This document shows positions 42,838-49,896 of a stretch of DNA of 64,000 bases, piece after piece. Source of the DNA: UBA7067 sp051880615. GTDB taxonomy: Bacteria > Bacillota > Clostridia > Oscillospirales > Acutalibacteraceae. Where the stretch lies: positions 289,727 to 353,726 of the forward strand of contig JBJEOH010000034.1 in the NCBI GenBank assembly GCA_051880615.1. Reading direction: 5' to 3'. How positions within the stretch are numbered: position 1 is the stretch's first letter; each line of letters begins with the position of its first letter. A program made the position numbers and the translations under genes. Below the pieces are notes generated by a model. It searched no databases, was not told the origin of the DNA, and was given only the letters and a program-made list of their open reading frames with translations.

Positions 42838-43713
42838 TTACAAATTTCTTTCTCCCATAAAAGCAAGTGCAAGCATACCGTTGCCTACATGAGCACCGAT
42901 AACAGGACCGATATTGGCAATAATGATGTGCTTAACAAGCTTTTTTTCCCTAATGATTTTCTTAAGCTCTGCTGCTTTTTCAGGGCAGTTTGCATGACCG
43001 ATAACAACTGTCTGCTCCTGAGTATCAACGCCGTCTGAGATTAAGCGGCTCACAATTTCGCTGTAAACCTTCTGCTGCCCTCTGATTTTTGCTATCGGCA
43101 TAAGCTTGCCGTTTAAATCAACCGAGATAAGCGGACGGATTCCGAGCGCCTTGCCGAATGCCGCAGCTGTGGAGGAGATTCTGCCGCCCTTTTTGAGCTG
43201 GTCAAGGTCGTCAACAACAAACCAGTGGCAGACTTTTGTGCGGTTTTCTTCAACCCACTTTGCAAGTGTGTCAATATCTGTGCCGTGCCGACGCATTTTA
43301 GCAGCGTTAAGAACAAGCACACCCTCGCCGATGGAAGCTGACAGTGAATCAATAGCTATTATTTTGCGGTCGGGATATTTTTCCTTAAGGTCGTTAATTG
43401 CGACGGTGCAAGTGCCGAATGTGCTTGACATACCCGAGGTAAAACAGATATATAGTATGTCCCTGCCCTCTTTTAGCACCGGCTCAAAGCTGTCTTTGAA
43501 GTTCTTGTAATTTATTTGGCTTGTTGAGCAGGCAGCTCCGCTTTTTAGCTTTTCGTAAAATTCGGCACAGCTGAGTTCCTTTTCGTCAACATTGTACTTG
43601 TAGGATTTATCGTCGATTGTAACAGACATCGGTATAAGCGTAATATCATATTTTTCGCAGACCTCCGGCGTTAAGTCGAGGGTGCTGTCTGAAAACAAAG
43701 CATATTCGCTCAT
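42838..43713 (-). CDS. DegV family fatty-acid-binding protein (second)
   Basis: 291 residues. Typical DegV motifs: YALFSDSTLDLTPEVCEKYDI, CSTSQINYKNF, YICFTSGMSSTFGTC, AIDSLSASIGEGVLVLNAA, VDDLDQLKKGGRIS and C-terminal IGPVIGAHVGNGMLALAFMG. Binds a fatty acid for FakA. It is only distantly similar to the DegV at 36396 and probably prefers a different acyl chain (inference). GGAGGAAAT precedes the start. Confidence 0.93.
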   Translation of the reverse strand: MSEYALFSDSTLDLTPEVCEKYDITLIPMSVTIDDKSYKYNVDEKELSCAEFYEKLKSGAACSTSQINYKNFKDSFEPVLKEGRDILYICFTSGMSSTFGTCTVAINDLKEKYPDRKIIAIDSLSASIGEGVLVLNAAKMRRHGTDIDTLAKWVEENRTKVCHWFVVDDLDQLKKGGRISSTAAAFGKALGIRPLISVDLNGKLMPIAKIRGQQKVYSEIVSRLISDGVDTQEQTVVIGHANCPEKAAELKKIIREKKLVKHIIIANIGPVIGAHVGNGMLALAFMGERNL

Positions 43714-43768
43714 TTTATTTCCTCCTCGTTTGATAAGCGCTATAGCTTACATAATTGCATTATTATCT

Positions 43769-43797
43769 ATTGTATCACATTTTAATTCTCACTACAA
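43769..43797 (-). promoter_or_regulatory. promoter of the second degV gene
   Basis: Minus strand: TTGTAG (43797-43792), 17-nt spacer, TACAAT (43774-43769), ~55 nt from the start codon. Confidence 0.55.
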
Positions 43798-43864
43798 CAC
43801 AAAAACGAAAAAATTCATTTTTTGTTACCTGTTTTCATACATTGGTGATGAAGAGGTGATTCCT

Positions 43865-44146
43865 ATGAGATGTAGAATAGTAGAACTGAGGCATAAGGAG
43901 GTGATTAGCGCAGGCGACGGCACAAGGCTGGGGTTTGTGGACGATGTAGAGGTTGACACCTGCACCGCAAAACTTGTGTCTATTGTGATTTTCGGCAGAT
44001 TTCGCTTTTTAGGCTTATTCGGAAAACGCAACGACATTACAATTTGCTGGGAGAATATAAAGCTGATAGGGGAGGACACAATTCTTGTTGACTATGCCTG
44101 CCCGCCGAGAAGAAAGAGAAGATGCGGACTGCCATTCTTAAAATAA
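43865..44146 (+). CDS. YlmC/YmxH family PRC-barrel sporulation-associated protein
   Basis: 93 residues, start chosen after GAGGTGAT. Sequence features: MRCRIVELRHKEVISAGDGT, RLGFVDDVEVDTCTAKLVSI, FLGLFGKRNDITICWENIKLIGEDTILVDY: the PRC-barrel fold of the YlmC/YmxH family, found almost only in spore formers. YmxH-type genes are annotated as sporulation proteins, function unknown. A Cys/Arg-rich tail (PPRRKRRCG) extends past the barrel. Confidence 0.88.
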   Translation: MRCRIVELRHKEVISAGDGTRLGFVDDVEVDTCTAKLVSIVIFGRFRFLGLFGKRNDITICWENIKLIGEDTILVDYACPPRRKRRCGLPFLK

Positions 44147-44154
44147 ACAGAAAA

Positions 44155-44180
44155 AAGGGCGAACGCACGGTTCGCCCTTA
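44155..44180. terminator. bidirectional terminator, ylmC / recR
   Basis: AAGGGCGAAC/GTTCGCCCTT 10-bp stem, 5-nt loop; TTTTTT on the minus strand side, so strongest for recR transcripts. Confidence 0.8.
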
Positions 44181-44201
44181 GTTATGCTTTAATATACACT
44201 T

Positions 44202-44804
44202 TTAAATCTCGCTTCTGCCCTCAAGCGCACGGAGAAGCGTCATTTCATCGGCGTATTCAAGGTCGCCTCCTACAGGCAGGCCCGATGCAATTCTTGTCAC
44301 CTTGATGCCGAGCGGCTTTAACAGCTTTGAAATATAGACAGCCGTTACCTCGCCTTCAGCGGTGGCATTCGTCGCCATAATGACCTCTTTTATCTCGCCC
44401 GAGCCTGCACGCTCGACAAGCTCACGAATTTTTAGCTGTTCGGGCGTTATGCCGTTGAGCGGTGATATTGCGCCGTGCAGAACATGGTAAACGCCCTTGT
44501 ATTCCTGTGTGCGTTCAAGCGCTATAACATCCTTCGGGTCCTCAACTACGCATACGGTTGAGCGGTCGCGCTTTTCGTTTTTGCAGATAGGGCAAAGGTC
44601 GCCGTCCGCAAGATTACAGCACACCTTGCAGTAGTGTATTTTCTTGTGTGCGTCGGTTATAGCCTGTGCGAATGCCTGTGCGTCCTTTTCGGGCATTCTT
44701 AATACATGGTATGCAAGCCTTTGCGCTGTTTTTGAGCCGATGCCCGGCAGGCGTTCAAACTGCTCAATAAGACGGGCAAACGGTGCTGCGTTATATCCTG
44801 CCAT
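44202..44804 (-). CDS. recR: recombination mediator protein RecR
   Basis: 200 residues. N-terminal helix-hairpin-helix (FERLPGIGSKTAQRLAYHVL), zinc finger (CKVCCNLADGDLCPIC), Toprim domain (VCVVEDPKDVIALERT...VIMATNATAEGEVTAVYI) and C-terminal VTRIASGLPVGGDLEYADEMTLLRALEGR. Acts with RecO/RecF loading RecA on gapped DNA. It follows ybaB by 2 nt; the usual dnaX is not upstream. Confidence 0.97.
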   Translation of the reverse strand: MAGYNAAPFARLIEQFERLPGIGSKTAQRLAYHVLRMPEKDAQAFAQAITDAHKKIHYCKVCCNLADGDLCPICKNEKRDRSTVCVVEDPKDVIALERTQEYKGVYHVLHGAISPLNGITPEQLKIRELVERAGSGEIKEVIMATNATAEGEVTAVYISKLLKPLGIKVTRIASGLPVGGDLEYADEMTLLRALEGRSEI

Positions 44805-44806
44805 TA

Positions 44807-45157
44807 TCAGAACAGTCCCGGTATGTTAATGCCGCCCGAGAGCCTTTCCATAGTCTGCTCCTTGTCGGCTGCTGCGGCTCTTAAAGCCTCGTTTACTGCT
44901 GCCGTTACAAGGTCAGAGAGCATCTCAACATCCTCAGGGTCAACAACCTCAGGCTTGATGTCAAGAGCCTTTACCTCCATTTTGCCGGTTACTGTAACGC
45001 TCACAGCACCGCCGCCTGCTGCTGCGGTGTATTCCTTAACTTCAAGCTCGGCTGTAGCCTCGTCCATCTGTGCCTGCATCTTTTGAGCCTGCTTTGCAAG
45101 CTGCTGAATGTTAGCGGCTCCGCCTCCGCCATAGCCCTGCGGTAATCTTGCCTTCAT
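44807..45157 (-). CDS. YbaB/EbfC family nucleoid-associated protein
   Basis: 116 residues: NIQQLAKQAQKMQAQMDEATAELE, AAGGGAVSVTVTGKMEVKALDIKPEVVDPEDVEMLSDLVTAAVNEAL, and GGINIPGLF at the end. YbaB binds DNA as a dimer. The N-terminus has a Gly-rich stretch (GYGGGGAAN). Operon ybaB-recR is conserved in bacteria. AGGATG precedes the start. Confidence 0.95.
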   Translation of the reverse strand: MKARLPQGYGGGGAANIQQLAKQAQKMQAQMDEATAELEVKEYTAAAGGGAVSVTVTGKMEVKALDIKPEVVDPEDVEMLSDLVTAAVNEALRAAAADKEQTMERLSGGINIPGLF

Positions 45158-45311
45158 ATTAAAACATCCTTTCGATTGTTATTTTACAGATATGATTATA
45201 CATTTTTGCCGTAGTATTGTCAAAGGAAATATTATTGTGAAGAGTGGGAGAGTGAAGATAACAAGAAATAACTGTATGATTACGGGTTTAGCAATAAAAA
45301 GAAAAATTTAG

Positions 45312-45340
45312 TTGACAGACAACGGCGGCGGTGCTATAAT
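45312..45340 (+). promoter_or_regulatory. rplU operon promoter
   Basis: TTGACA (45312-45317), 17-nt spacer, TATAAT (45335-45340), perfect consensus, as expected for a ribosomal protein operon. Confidence 0.85.
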
Positions 45341-45345
45341 GTTAT

Positions 45346-45415
45346 AGCCGCTTACTGTGGGCTGATTAAAGCGAGCAATGCTCCGCCCATTGAGTAGCGA
45401 GTCTTAAATAAAGGA
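45346..45415 (+). ncRNA. L21 leader-like structured 5' UTR
   Basis: Between promoter and rplU the RNA can fold as CGCTTACT with AGTAGCG (one bulge), GTGGGC with GCCCA, and an inner GAGC-AAT-GCTC hairpin. Position directly before L21 matches the known ribosomal protein L21 leader of Firmicutes, thought to mediate autoregulation. Assigned by position and fold, not by alignment. Confidence 0.6.
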
Positions 45416-45424
45416 ATGAACAGA

Positions 45425-45733
45425 ATGTACGCAATTATTGAAACAGGCGGAAAGCAGTACAAGGTAGCTAACGGCGATGTTATCTATGTTGAAAAGCTTA
45501 ACGCTGAGGACGACGCAACCGTAGATTTCAAAGTTGTTGCTGTGAGCACTGACGACGGTATCAAGGTTGGCGCACCTTATGTTGAGGGCGCAAAGGTAAC
45601 AGGCAAGGTTGTTAAGACCGGCAAGAGCAAGAAGGTAACAGTTTTCACTTACAAGCCGAAAAAGGGCGAGAAGAGAAAAATGGGCCACAGACAGCCTTAC
45701 ACAAAGGTTGAAATCCAGAGCGTAAACGCATAA
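45425..45733 (+). CDS. rplU: 50S ribosomal protein L21
   Basis: About 102 residues. MYAIIETGGKQYKVANGDVIYVEKL at the N-terminus, GAKVTGKVVKTGKSKKVTVFTYKPKKGEKRKMGHRQPYTKVEI at the C-terminus, typical of L21. The start at 45425 gives the standard N-terminus and follows AAAGGA; the ATG at 45416 is too close to that site. First gene of the conserved rplU-prp-rpmA operon. Confidence 0.98.
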   Translation: MYAIIETGGKQYKVANGDVIYVEKLNAEDDATVDFKVVAVSTDDGIKVGAPYVEGAKVTGKVVKTGKSKKVTVFTYKPKKGEKRKMGHRQPYTKVEIQSVNA

Positions 45734-45735
45734 TT

Positions 45736-46056
45736 ATGATTAACACAAGCTTTTATGTCAATCCGAAAGGCGAGCTTTTAGGCTTTCGTATTGTCGGTCA
45801 TTCAGGTTATTCCGAGCAGGGCAGCGACATTGTGTGCGCAGCGGTAAGCTCGGCGGCTTATATGACGGCAAACACAATAACCGATGTGCTTTATGTGCAG
45901 TGTGAGCTTGCGGTTGATGACGGCGACATAATGCTTAGGATTTTTCAGCGTGATGCAGCGCGCTGCCGCGACATATTGTCGGGGTTCAAGCTGCATATGC
46001 AGCAGCTTGAGGAGCAGTATTCAGAGTATATAAATGTAAATTATACGGAGGTGTAA
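45736..46056 (+). CDS. prp: ribosomal-processing cysteine protease Prp
   Basis: 106 residues. Prp removes the N-terminal extension of L27 in Firmicutes. The catalytic pair is visible: His22 and Cys34 in GHSGYSEQGSDIVCAAVSS. It lies 2 nt after rplU and 5 nt before rpmA. L27 here carries the matching cleavable extension, so the system is complete. Confidence 0.95.
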   Translation: MINTSFYVNPKGELLGFRIVGHSGYSEQGSDIVCAAVSSAAYMTANTITDVLYVQCELAVDDGDIMLRIFQRDAARCRDILSGFKLHMQQLEEQYSEYINVNYTEV

Positions 46057-46061
46057 CGATA

Positions 46062-46343
46062 ATGATAAAAGTTAATATTCAGTTGTTCGCACATAAAAAA
46101 GGTATGGGTTCAACCAAGAACGGCCGTGACTCAGAGTCAAAGCGTCTTGGCGTTAAGCGTGCAGACGGTCAGTTTGTATTGGCTGGCAACATCCTTGTTA
46201 AGCAGCGCGGAACACACATTCATCCGGGCGAGAATGTTGGCAAGGGTTCTGATGACACACTTTTTGCAAAGGTTGACGGCGTTGTTCGTTTTGAGCGTGT
46301 CGGCCGTGACCGCAAGCGTGTAAGCGTTTACGCAGAGCAATAA
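46062..46343 (+). CDS. rpmA: 50S ribosomal protein L27 with Prp-cleaved extension
   Basis: 93 residues. N-terminal MIKVNIQLF-AHKKGMGSTKNGRDS shows the extension with the Prp cleavage site after Phe9. The mature N-terminus reaches the peptidyl transferase centre. The rest (KRLGVKRADGQFVLAGNILVKQRGTHIHPGENVGKGSDDTLFA) is standard L27. GGAGGTG precedes the start. A strong terminator follows. Confidence 0.98.
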   Translation: MIKVNIQLFAHKKGMGSTKNGRDSESKRLGVKRADGQFVLAGNILVKQRGTHIHPGENVGKGSDDTLFAKVDGVVRFERVGRDRKRVSVYAEQ

Positions 46344-46381
46344 TTAATTGCAGGTGTGGACAATCACACAGTCATATTCTG

Positions 46382-46413
46382 AGAGGTGCTGTGAAAACCG
46401 CACCTCTTTTTTT
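46382..46413 (+). terminator. terminator of the rplU-prp-rpmA operon
   Basis: AGAGGTGC/GCACCTCT 8-bp perfect stem, 10-nt loop, seven T residues. Confidence 0.9.
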
Positions 46414-46641
46414 ACACGGAATTGAGTATAGTGTTTCGGAATTCAGCTGTCTGCCTAAATCTCTGTTACTCACTAACGGCAGAGAGCGATTTGAGAAAGG
46501 CTGACACCGTTAAAAATTAACTGGGAACGCAGCGCAGTGGACGAAAGATATACACGAGCGATATGCTAATTACGAGCGAGTAGCTGACCCTGCTAAAATT
46601 AAAGGGTGAGCGTGGCAGAGAGTAGGAGAGCAATAAAGTAA
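46414..46641 (+). other. unexplained gap with possible RNA secondary structure
   Basis: A 228-nt gap without a good ORF. TGTCTGCCTAAATC...(46448-46464) can pair in blocks with GCAGAGAG-GATTT-AGGCTGACA (46479-46506) to form a long imperfect hairpin. Further on are repeated GAGCGA(G/T) motifs. No known RNA family recognised; a leader or promoter of the next operon is possible. Confidence 0.3.
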
Positions 46642-47013
46642 ATGTTTGAAAATGACTATATTTTAAAGCAGATTGAGATGTCAACAAAATTCCTTGCAAA
46701 GCTTATTTTCGGTAAGGAATCACCCGAATACAAGCTGCAATATGACGAAATTGAAAATGCACAGCCGATAGATTTGCTATGCCTTACCCTGAGAAGAATG
46801 ATAGACGAGGGAGAGATTAATGAGGCAGAAAATCTCCTTTACGAGAATATTGAGCGCGAGGCAAGGGCAGAATATCTTGAAATTGCGATTGATTTTTACG
46901 ACAGGCTCTCAAAGCTTTCTGCTGACAGGCTTGATGAATGTGATTTTTCAAGAGCCGAGATTTTTGAGGGACTTGAAAATGTAAAGAAAATATACGGAAT
47001 AGAAACAGCATAA
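46642..47013 (+). CDS. DUF6483-like protein of unknown function
   Basis: 123 residues, all helical and acidic, no signal or cysteine cluster: NDYILKQIEMSTKFLAKLIFG, LLCLTLRRMIDEGEINEAENLLYENIE, YLEIAIDFYDRLSKLSADRLDECDFSRAEIFEGLENVKKIYG. It resembles DUF6483 proteins of Clostridia as I recall them; function unknown. AGTAGGAGAG lies upstream. 19 nt before obgE, so probably the first gene of an operon with obgE and mrnC. Confidence 0.75.
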   Translation: MFENDYILKQIEMSTKFLAKLIFGKESPEYKLQYDEIENAQPIDLLCLTLRRMIDEGEINEAENLLYENIEREARAEYLEIAIDFYDRLSKLSADRLDECDFSRAEIFEGLENVKKIYGIETA

Positions 47014-47032
47014 CGAAAGGACGGCGGTACAG

Positions 47033-48304
47033 ATGTTTGTTGATTATGCGAAAATCAATATAAAGGCAGGCGACGGCGGCGACGGCGCAGTGTCGTTTCA
47101 CCGCGAAAAGTATGTAGCCGCAGGCGGACCCGACGGCGGCGACGGAGGTACAGGCGGAGATGTTTGCTTTGTGGCAGACGATAATTTATCCACGCTTGCC
47201 GACTTCCGCTATAAGCGCAAGTATGCCGCACAAAAGGGCGAAAACGGCAAGTCGGGCAGACGCTTCGGCAAAAGTGCTGCGCCGCTGATAATAAAGGTGC
47301 CGCGCGGTACGGTGGTCAAGGAGGCTGAAACAGGCAGAATTTTAGCCGATGTTTCGGGTGACGAGCCTGTGACCGTTGCCAAAGGCGGCAAGGGCGGCTG
47401 GGGTAACACCCACTTTTCAACCCCGACAAGGCAGATTCCGCGCTTTGCAAAGCCGGGTATGCCGGGCGAAGAATATGATGTAACGCTTGAGCTTAAGCTT
47501 TTGGCTGATGTGGGACTTGTCGGCTTCCCTAATGTCGGCAAGAGTACGCTTGTGTCGGTAGTAAGCGAGGCAAAGCCGGTTATCGCAAACTATCATTTTA
47601 CAACTATAACGCCAGTTCTCGGAGTAGTTCGCCTTGACGAGGGCAGCTCTTTTGTTATGGCTGATATTCCGGGGCTTATTGAGAATGCAGGCGAGGGAGT
47701 GGGACTCGGCCATCAGTTCTTGCGCCATGTTGAGCGTTGCCGTATGCTGATTCACATTGTCGATGTTTCGGGCAGCGAAGGCAGGAATCCGAAGGAGGAC
47801 TTCGAGATTATCAACCGTGAGCTTGCAAAGTTCAATCCCGAGCTCGCAAAGGTGCCGATGCTTGTTGCAGGCAACAAGTGCGACCTTGCGACAGACGAGC
47901 AGATTGAGGATTTCAAGAACTATGTTGAGGGCAAGGGCTATGAGTTTTTCCCGATAATGGCGGCTATCCGCTATGATGTTGAACCGCTTCTGAACAAGAC
48001 AAGGGAGCTTCTGAGCAAGCTGCCGCCGATTGTTCGTTTTGAGGCTGAGCCTGCGCCGATAGTTGAGGCGGACAAAATCAAGGACAAAAAGTTCACCGTC
48101 AAGGTTGTTGACGGAATATATGTTGTCGAGGGAAAGTGGCTTGCAAATGTGATGCGCTCTGTAAATTTTGACGACTATGAGTCGCTTCAGTATTTTCAGA
48201 GGGTGCTTGTTGACGGCGGCGTTATCAAGGCTCTGCGTGACGCAGGGATAAACGAGGGTGACACCGTGTCGATTTATGACCTTGACTTTGACTATGTGGA
48301 GTAA
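47033..48304 (+). CDS. obgE: GTPase Obg/CgtA
   Basis: 423 residues. N-terminal glycine-rich Obg fold (KINIKAGDGGDGAVSFHREKY...GGPDGGDGGTGGDV), G domain with GFPNVGKSTLVS, DIPGLIENA and NKCD, and the C-terminal OCT domain (~345-423) typical of Firmicutes. Acts in 50S ribosome assembly and stress; in B. subtilis it is also needed for Spo0A activation, relevant given the sporulation genes here. GAAAGGACGG precedes the start. Confidence 0.97.
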   Translation: MFVDYAKINIKAGDGGDGAVSFHREKYVAAGGPDGGDGGTGGDVCFVADDNLSTLADFRYKRKYAAQKGENGKSGRRFGKSAAPLIIKVPRGTVVKEAETGRILADVSGDEPVTVAKGGKGGWGNTHFSTPTRQIPRFAKPGMPGEEYDVTLELKLLADVGLVGFPNVGKSTLVSVVSEAKPVIANYHFTTITPVLGVVRLDEGSSFVMADIPGLIENAGEGVGLGHQFLRHVERCRMLIHIVDVSGSEGRNPKEDFEIINRELAKFNPELAKVPMLVAGNKCDLATDEQIEDFKNYVEGKGYEFFPIMAAIRYDVEPLLNKTRELLSKLPPIVRFEAEPAPIVEADKIKDKKFTVKVVDGIYVVEGKWLANVMRSVNFDDYESLQYFQRVLVDGGVIKALRDAGINEGDTVSIYDLDFDYVE

Positions 48305-48309
48305 TCGTT

Positions 48310-48711
48310 ATGGGAAGATTGTTAAATGACGGATGCGAACCGATGCAGATAAGTCCGCTGACGCTTGCGTTTGTTGGCGACGGTGTTTTTGATTTGATGG
48401 TGCGTGAGCGGCTTGTATGCAGCGCAAACGCACCTGTCGGGGCGCTGAATAAACAAAAGGTTGACATTGTATGCTGCAAAAGTCAGGCGGATATTATGGA
48501 TATACTGCTGCCGCAGCTCACAGACGAGGAGCTTGCGGTGTTCAAAAGGGGCAGGAACGCCCACACCGCACATACGCCGAAAAATGCAACAAGCTCCCAG
48601 TATCACAGCGCAACAGGCTTTGAAGCGCTGTGGGGATACTTATACTTAAAGGGCGACACAGACAGATTAAACGAGCTGTTTGATAAGGCAGGAGTTTTCC
48701 GGCAGGAGTAG
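48310..48711 (+). CDS. mrnC: mini-ribonuclease III
   Basis: 133 residues. RNase III catalytic domain without a dsRNA-binding domain: LAFVGDGVFDLMVRERLV, GALNKQKVDIVCCKSQADIM, FKRGRNAHTAHTPKNATSSQYHSATGFEALWGYLYL. Matures 23S rRNA ends in Firmicutes. The usual neighbour cysS is absent. It starts 5 nt after obgE. A terminator follows. Confidence 0.95.
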   Translation: MGRLLNDGCEPMQISPLTLAFVGDGVFDLMVRERLVCSANAPVGALNKQKVDIVCCKSQADIMDILLPQLTDEELAVFKRGRNAHTAHTPKNATSSQYHSATGFEALWGYLYLKGDTDRLNELFDKAGVFRQE

Positions 48712-48777
48712 GGTATAAGGTACGGCGTAGATTTATCTGATTGAAAAAAGGTATATTACATATATAACAAACAAAAT

Positions 48778-48822
48778 CCACCGCATAAAGCTTGTTTTCA
48801 AGCCTGTGCGGTGGTTTGTTTT
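48778..48822. terminator. terminator after mrnC
   Basis: CCACCGCA/TGCGGTGG with a nested GCTTG/CAAGC hairpin, followed by TTTGTTTTA on the + strand. Confidence 0.75.
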
Positions 48823-48828
48823 ATGTTC

Positions 48829-49638
48829 TTATCTTCTTGTGTCGTTTAGGTTCTGTGCGGCAAGCTGCTTGAACTTTGACTGCTTTTTGGGCTTTTCGGG
48901 CTTAACATTCTTGCCCCTGTAGCGCCTTGCAAACTTCCATGCTTTTTTGAGCATATCGTCAAGAGCCTCATCCATAAGCTGCTCGTTATTTTCTCCCTCA
49001 ATACCGTTGAGAATTACTATTGTTATTATCGAGCGGCAGTCCATATCGCCGTTTTTGTACTGAGCGTTAAGCACTGCTCCGAGCTTTGTGATTTGCTGGC
49101 GGTTGCCGCTTGAAAGCAGGGCGTTCACCTTCGGCACAACAGCTGCTTTGGCAAAGGCTGCGCTGCGGAACGGGCTGTAGCAGTCCTCCTCGTTATAGAT
49201 ATCCTCCTTTAATTCGGGGAATACGGTGACGAGTCTTTTGTAAAGAAATACCGGGTCAACATTGCCATCCTCGTCTCTCTTTTTCTTTTTCTGCTGTCTT
49301 TGAGTTTTCTGCCTTACGGGAGCGCTTACTGTAGAGATGAAGTCGTTTGCGATACTGTTAGCGTCCTTTTTGTCGTTTGTTTCTGGATCGAACATCCATG
49401 TTGCAAGTGCGCGCCAGTCGTTGTCCGGCCCGTCCTCAGTCATACCGCAGCTTTCAAGCACCATACGGTTCTTGTCGGCGTAGTAAATAACCGAATAAGC
49501 TATAGCGTCGTTGGCATAGAGCGACACCATCTCGTCGTTTGCTGTGTTTGAAACATTCAGCTTATTGAAACCCTGTGGCTCTAACGCCTCCTGTACTCTT
49601 GTGCATATAAAATCGAAAGCTTCGTTTATCATCATCAT
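48829..49638 (-). CDS. protein of unknown function with basic linker
   Basis: About 269 residues. The N-terminal domain (~1-110: INEAFDFICTRVQEALEPQGFNKL, YADKNRMVLESCGM, DWRALATWMFDPETND) is followed by a Lys/Arg/Gln-rich linker (RQKTQRQQKKKKRDEDG) and a helical C-terminal domain (~130-240: KRLVTVFPELKEDIYNEED, VPKVNALLSSGNRQQITKLGAVL, SIITIVILNGIEGE), ending in a second basic segment. No family recalled; the basic parts suggest nucleic-acid or ribosome contact (inference). Start chosen at 49638 after AAAGGGA; two more ATGs follow at once. Confidence 0.78.
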   Translation of the reverse strand: MMMINEAFDFICTRVQEALEPQGFNKLNVSNTANDEMVSLYANDAIAYSVIYYADKNRMVLESCGMTEDGPDNDWRALATWMFDPETNDKKDANSIANDFISTVSAPVRQKTQRQQKKKKRDEDGNVDPVFLYKRLVTVFPELKEDIYNEEDCYSPFRSAAFAKAAVVPKVNALLSSGNRQQITKLGAVLNAQYKNGDMDCRSIITIVILNGIEGENNEQLMDEALDDMLKKAWKFARRYRGKNVKPEKPKKQSKFKQLAAQNLNDTRR

Positions 49639-49845
49639 AATATCATTCCCTTTAGCTTCATTTGAGGTTGCTAAGCGGCAAACCACAATATTCTATATTA
49701 TAACTTGTTTTTTACGATTTGTCACTACTTTTTATTTTTGTTATTAAAATTAATTGCCCGCAGAGCTTTGATTTATTTGAATAAATAGGAATGAAAAAGA
49801 TAAATTAGTGCTTGCACCAAAACAATTATTTATTCTTCAATACAA

Positions 49846-49880
49846 AAAGGCTATGAATCCGCAATGAATTCATAGCCTTT
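49846..49880 (-). terminator. terminator of the ABC exporter operon
   Basis: A perfect 13-bp stem AAAGGCTATGAAT/ATTCATAGCCTTT, 9-nt loop, with TTTTTG on the minus strand. Confidence 0.85.
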
Positions 49881-49896
49881 GTTTTGTTATTCTTTT

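Noticed and set aside
36396..43713. The two DegV genes as one recent duplication
   Set aside because: The proteins share only family motifs and are too divergent for a recent duplication; they are 6 kb apart with unrelated genes between them.
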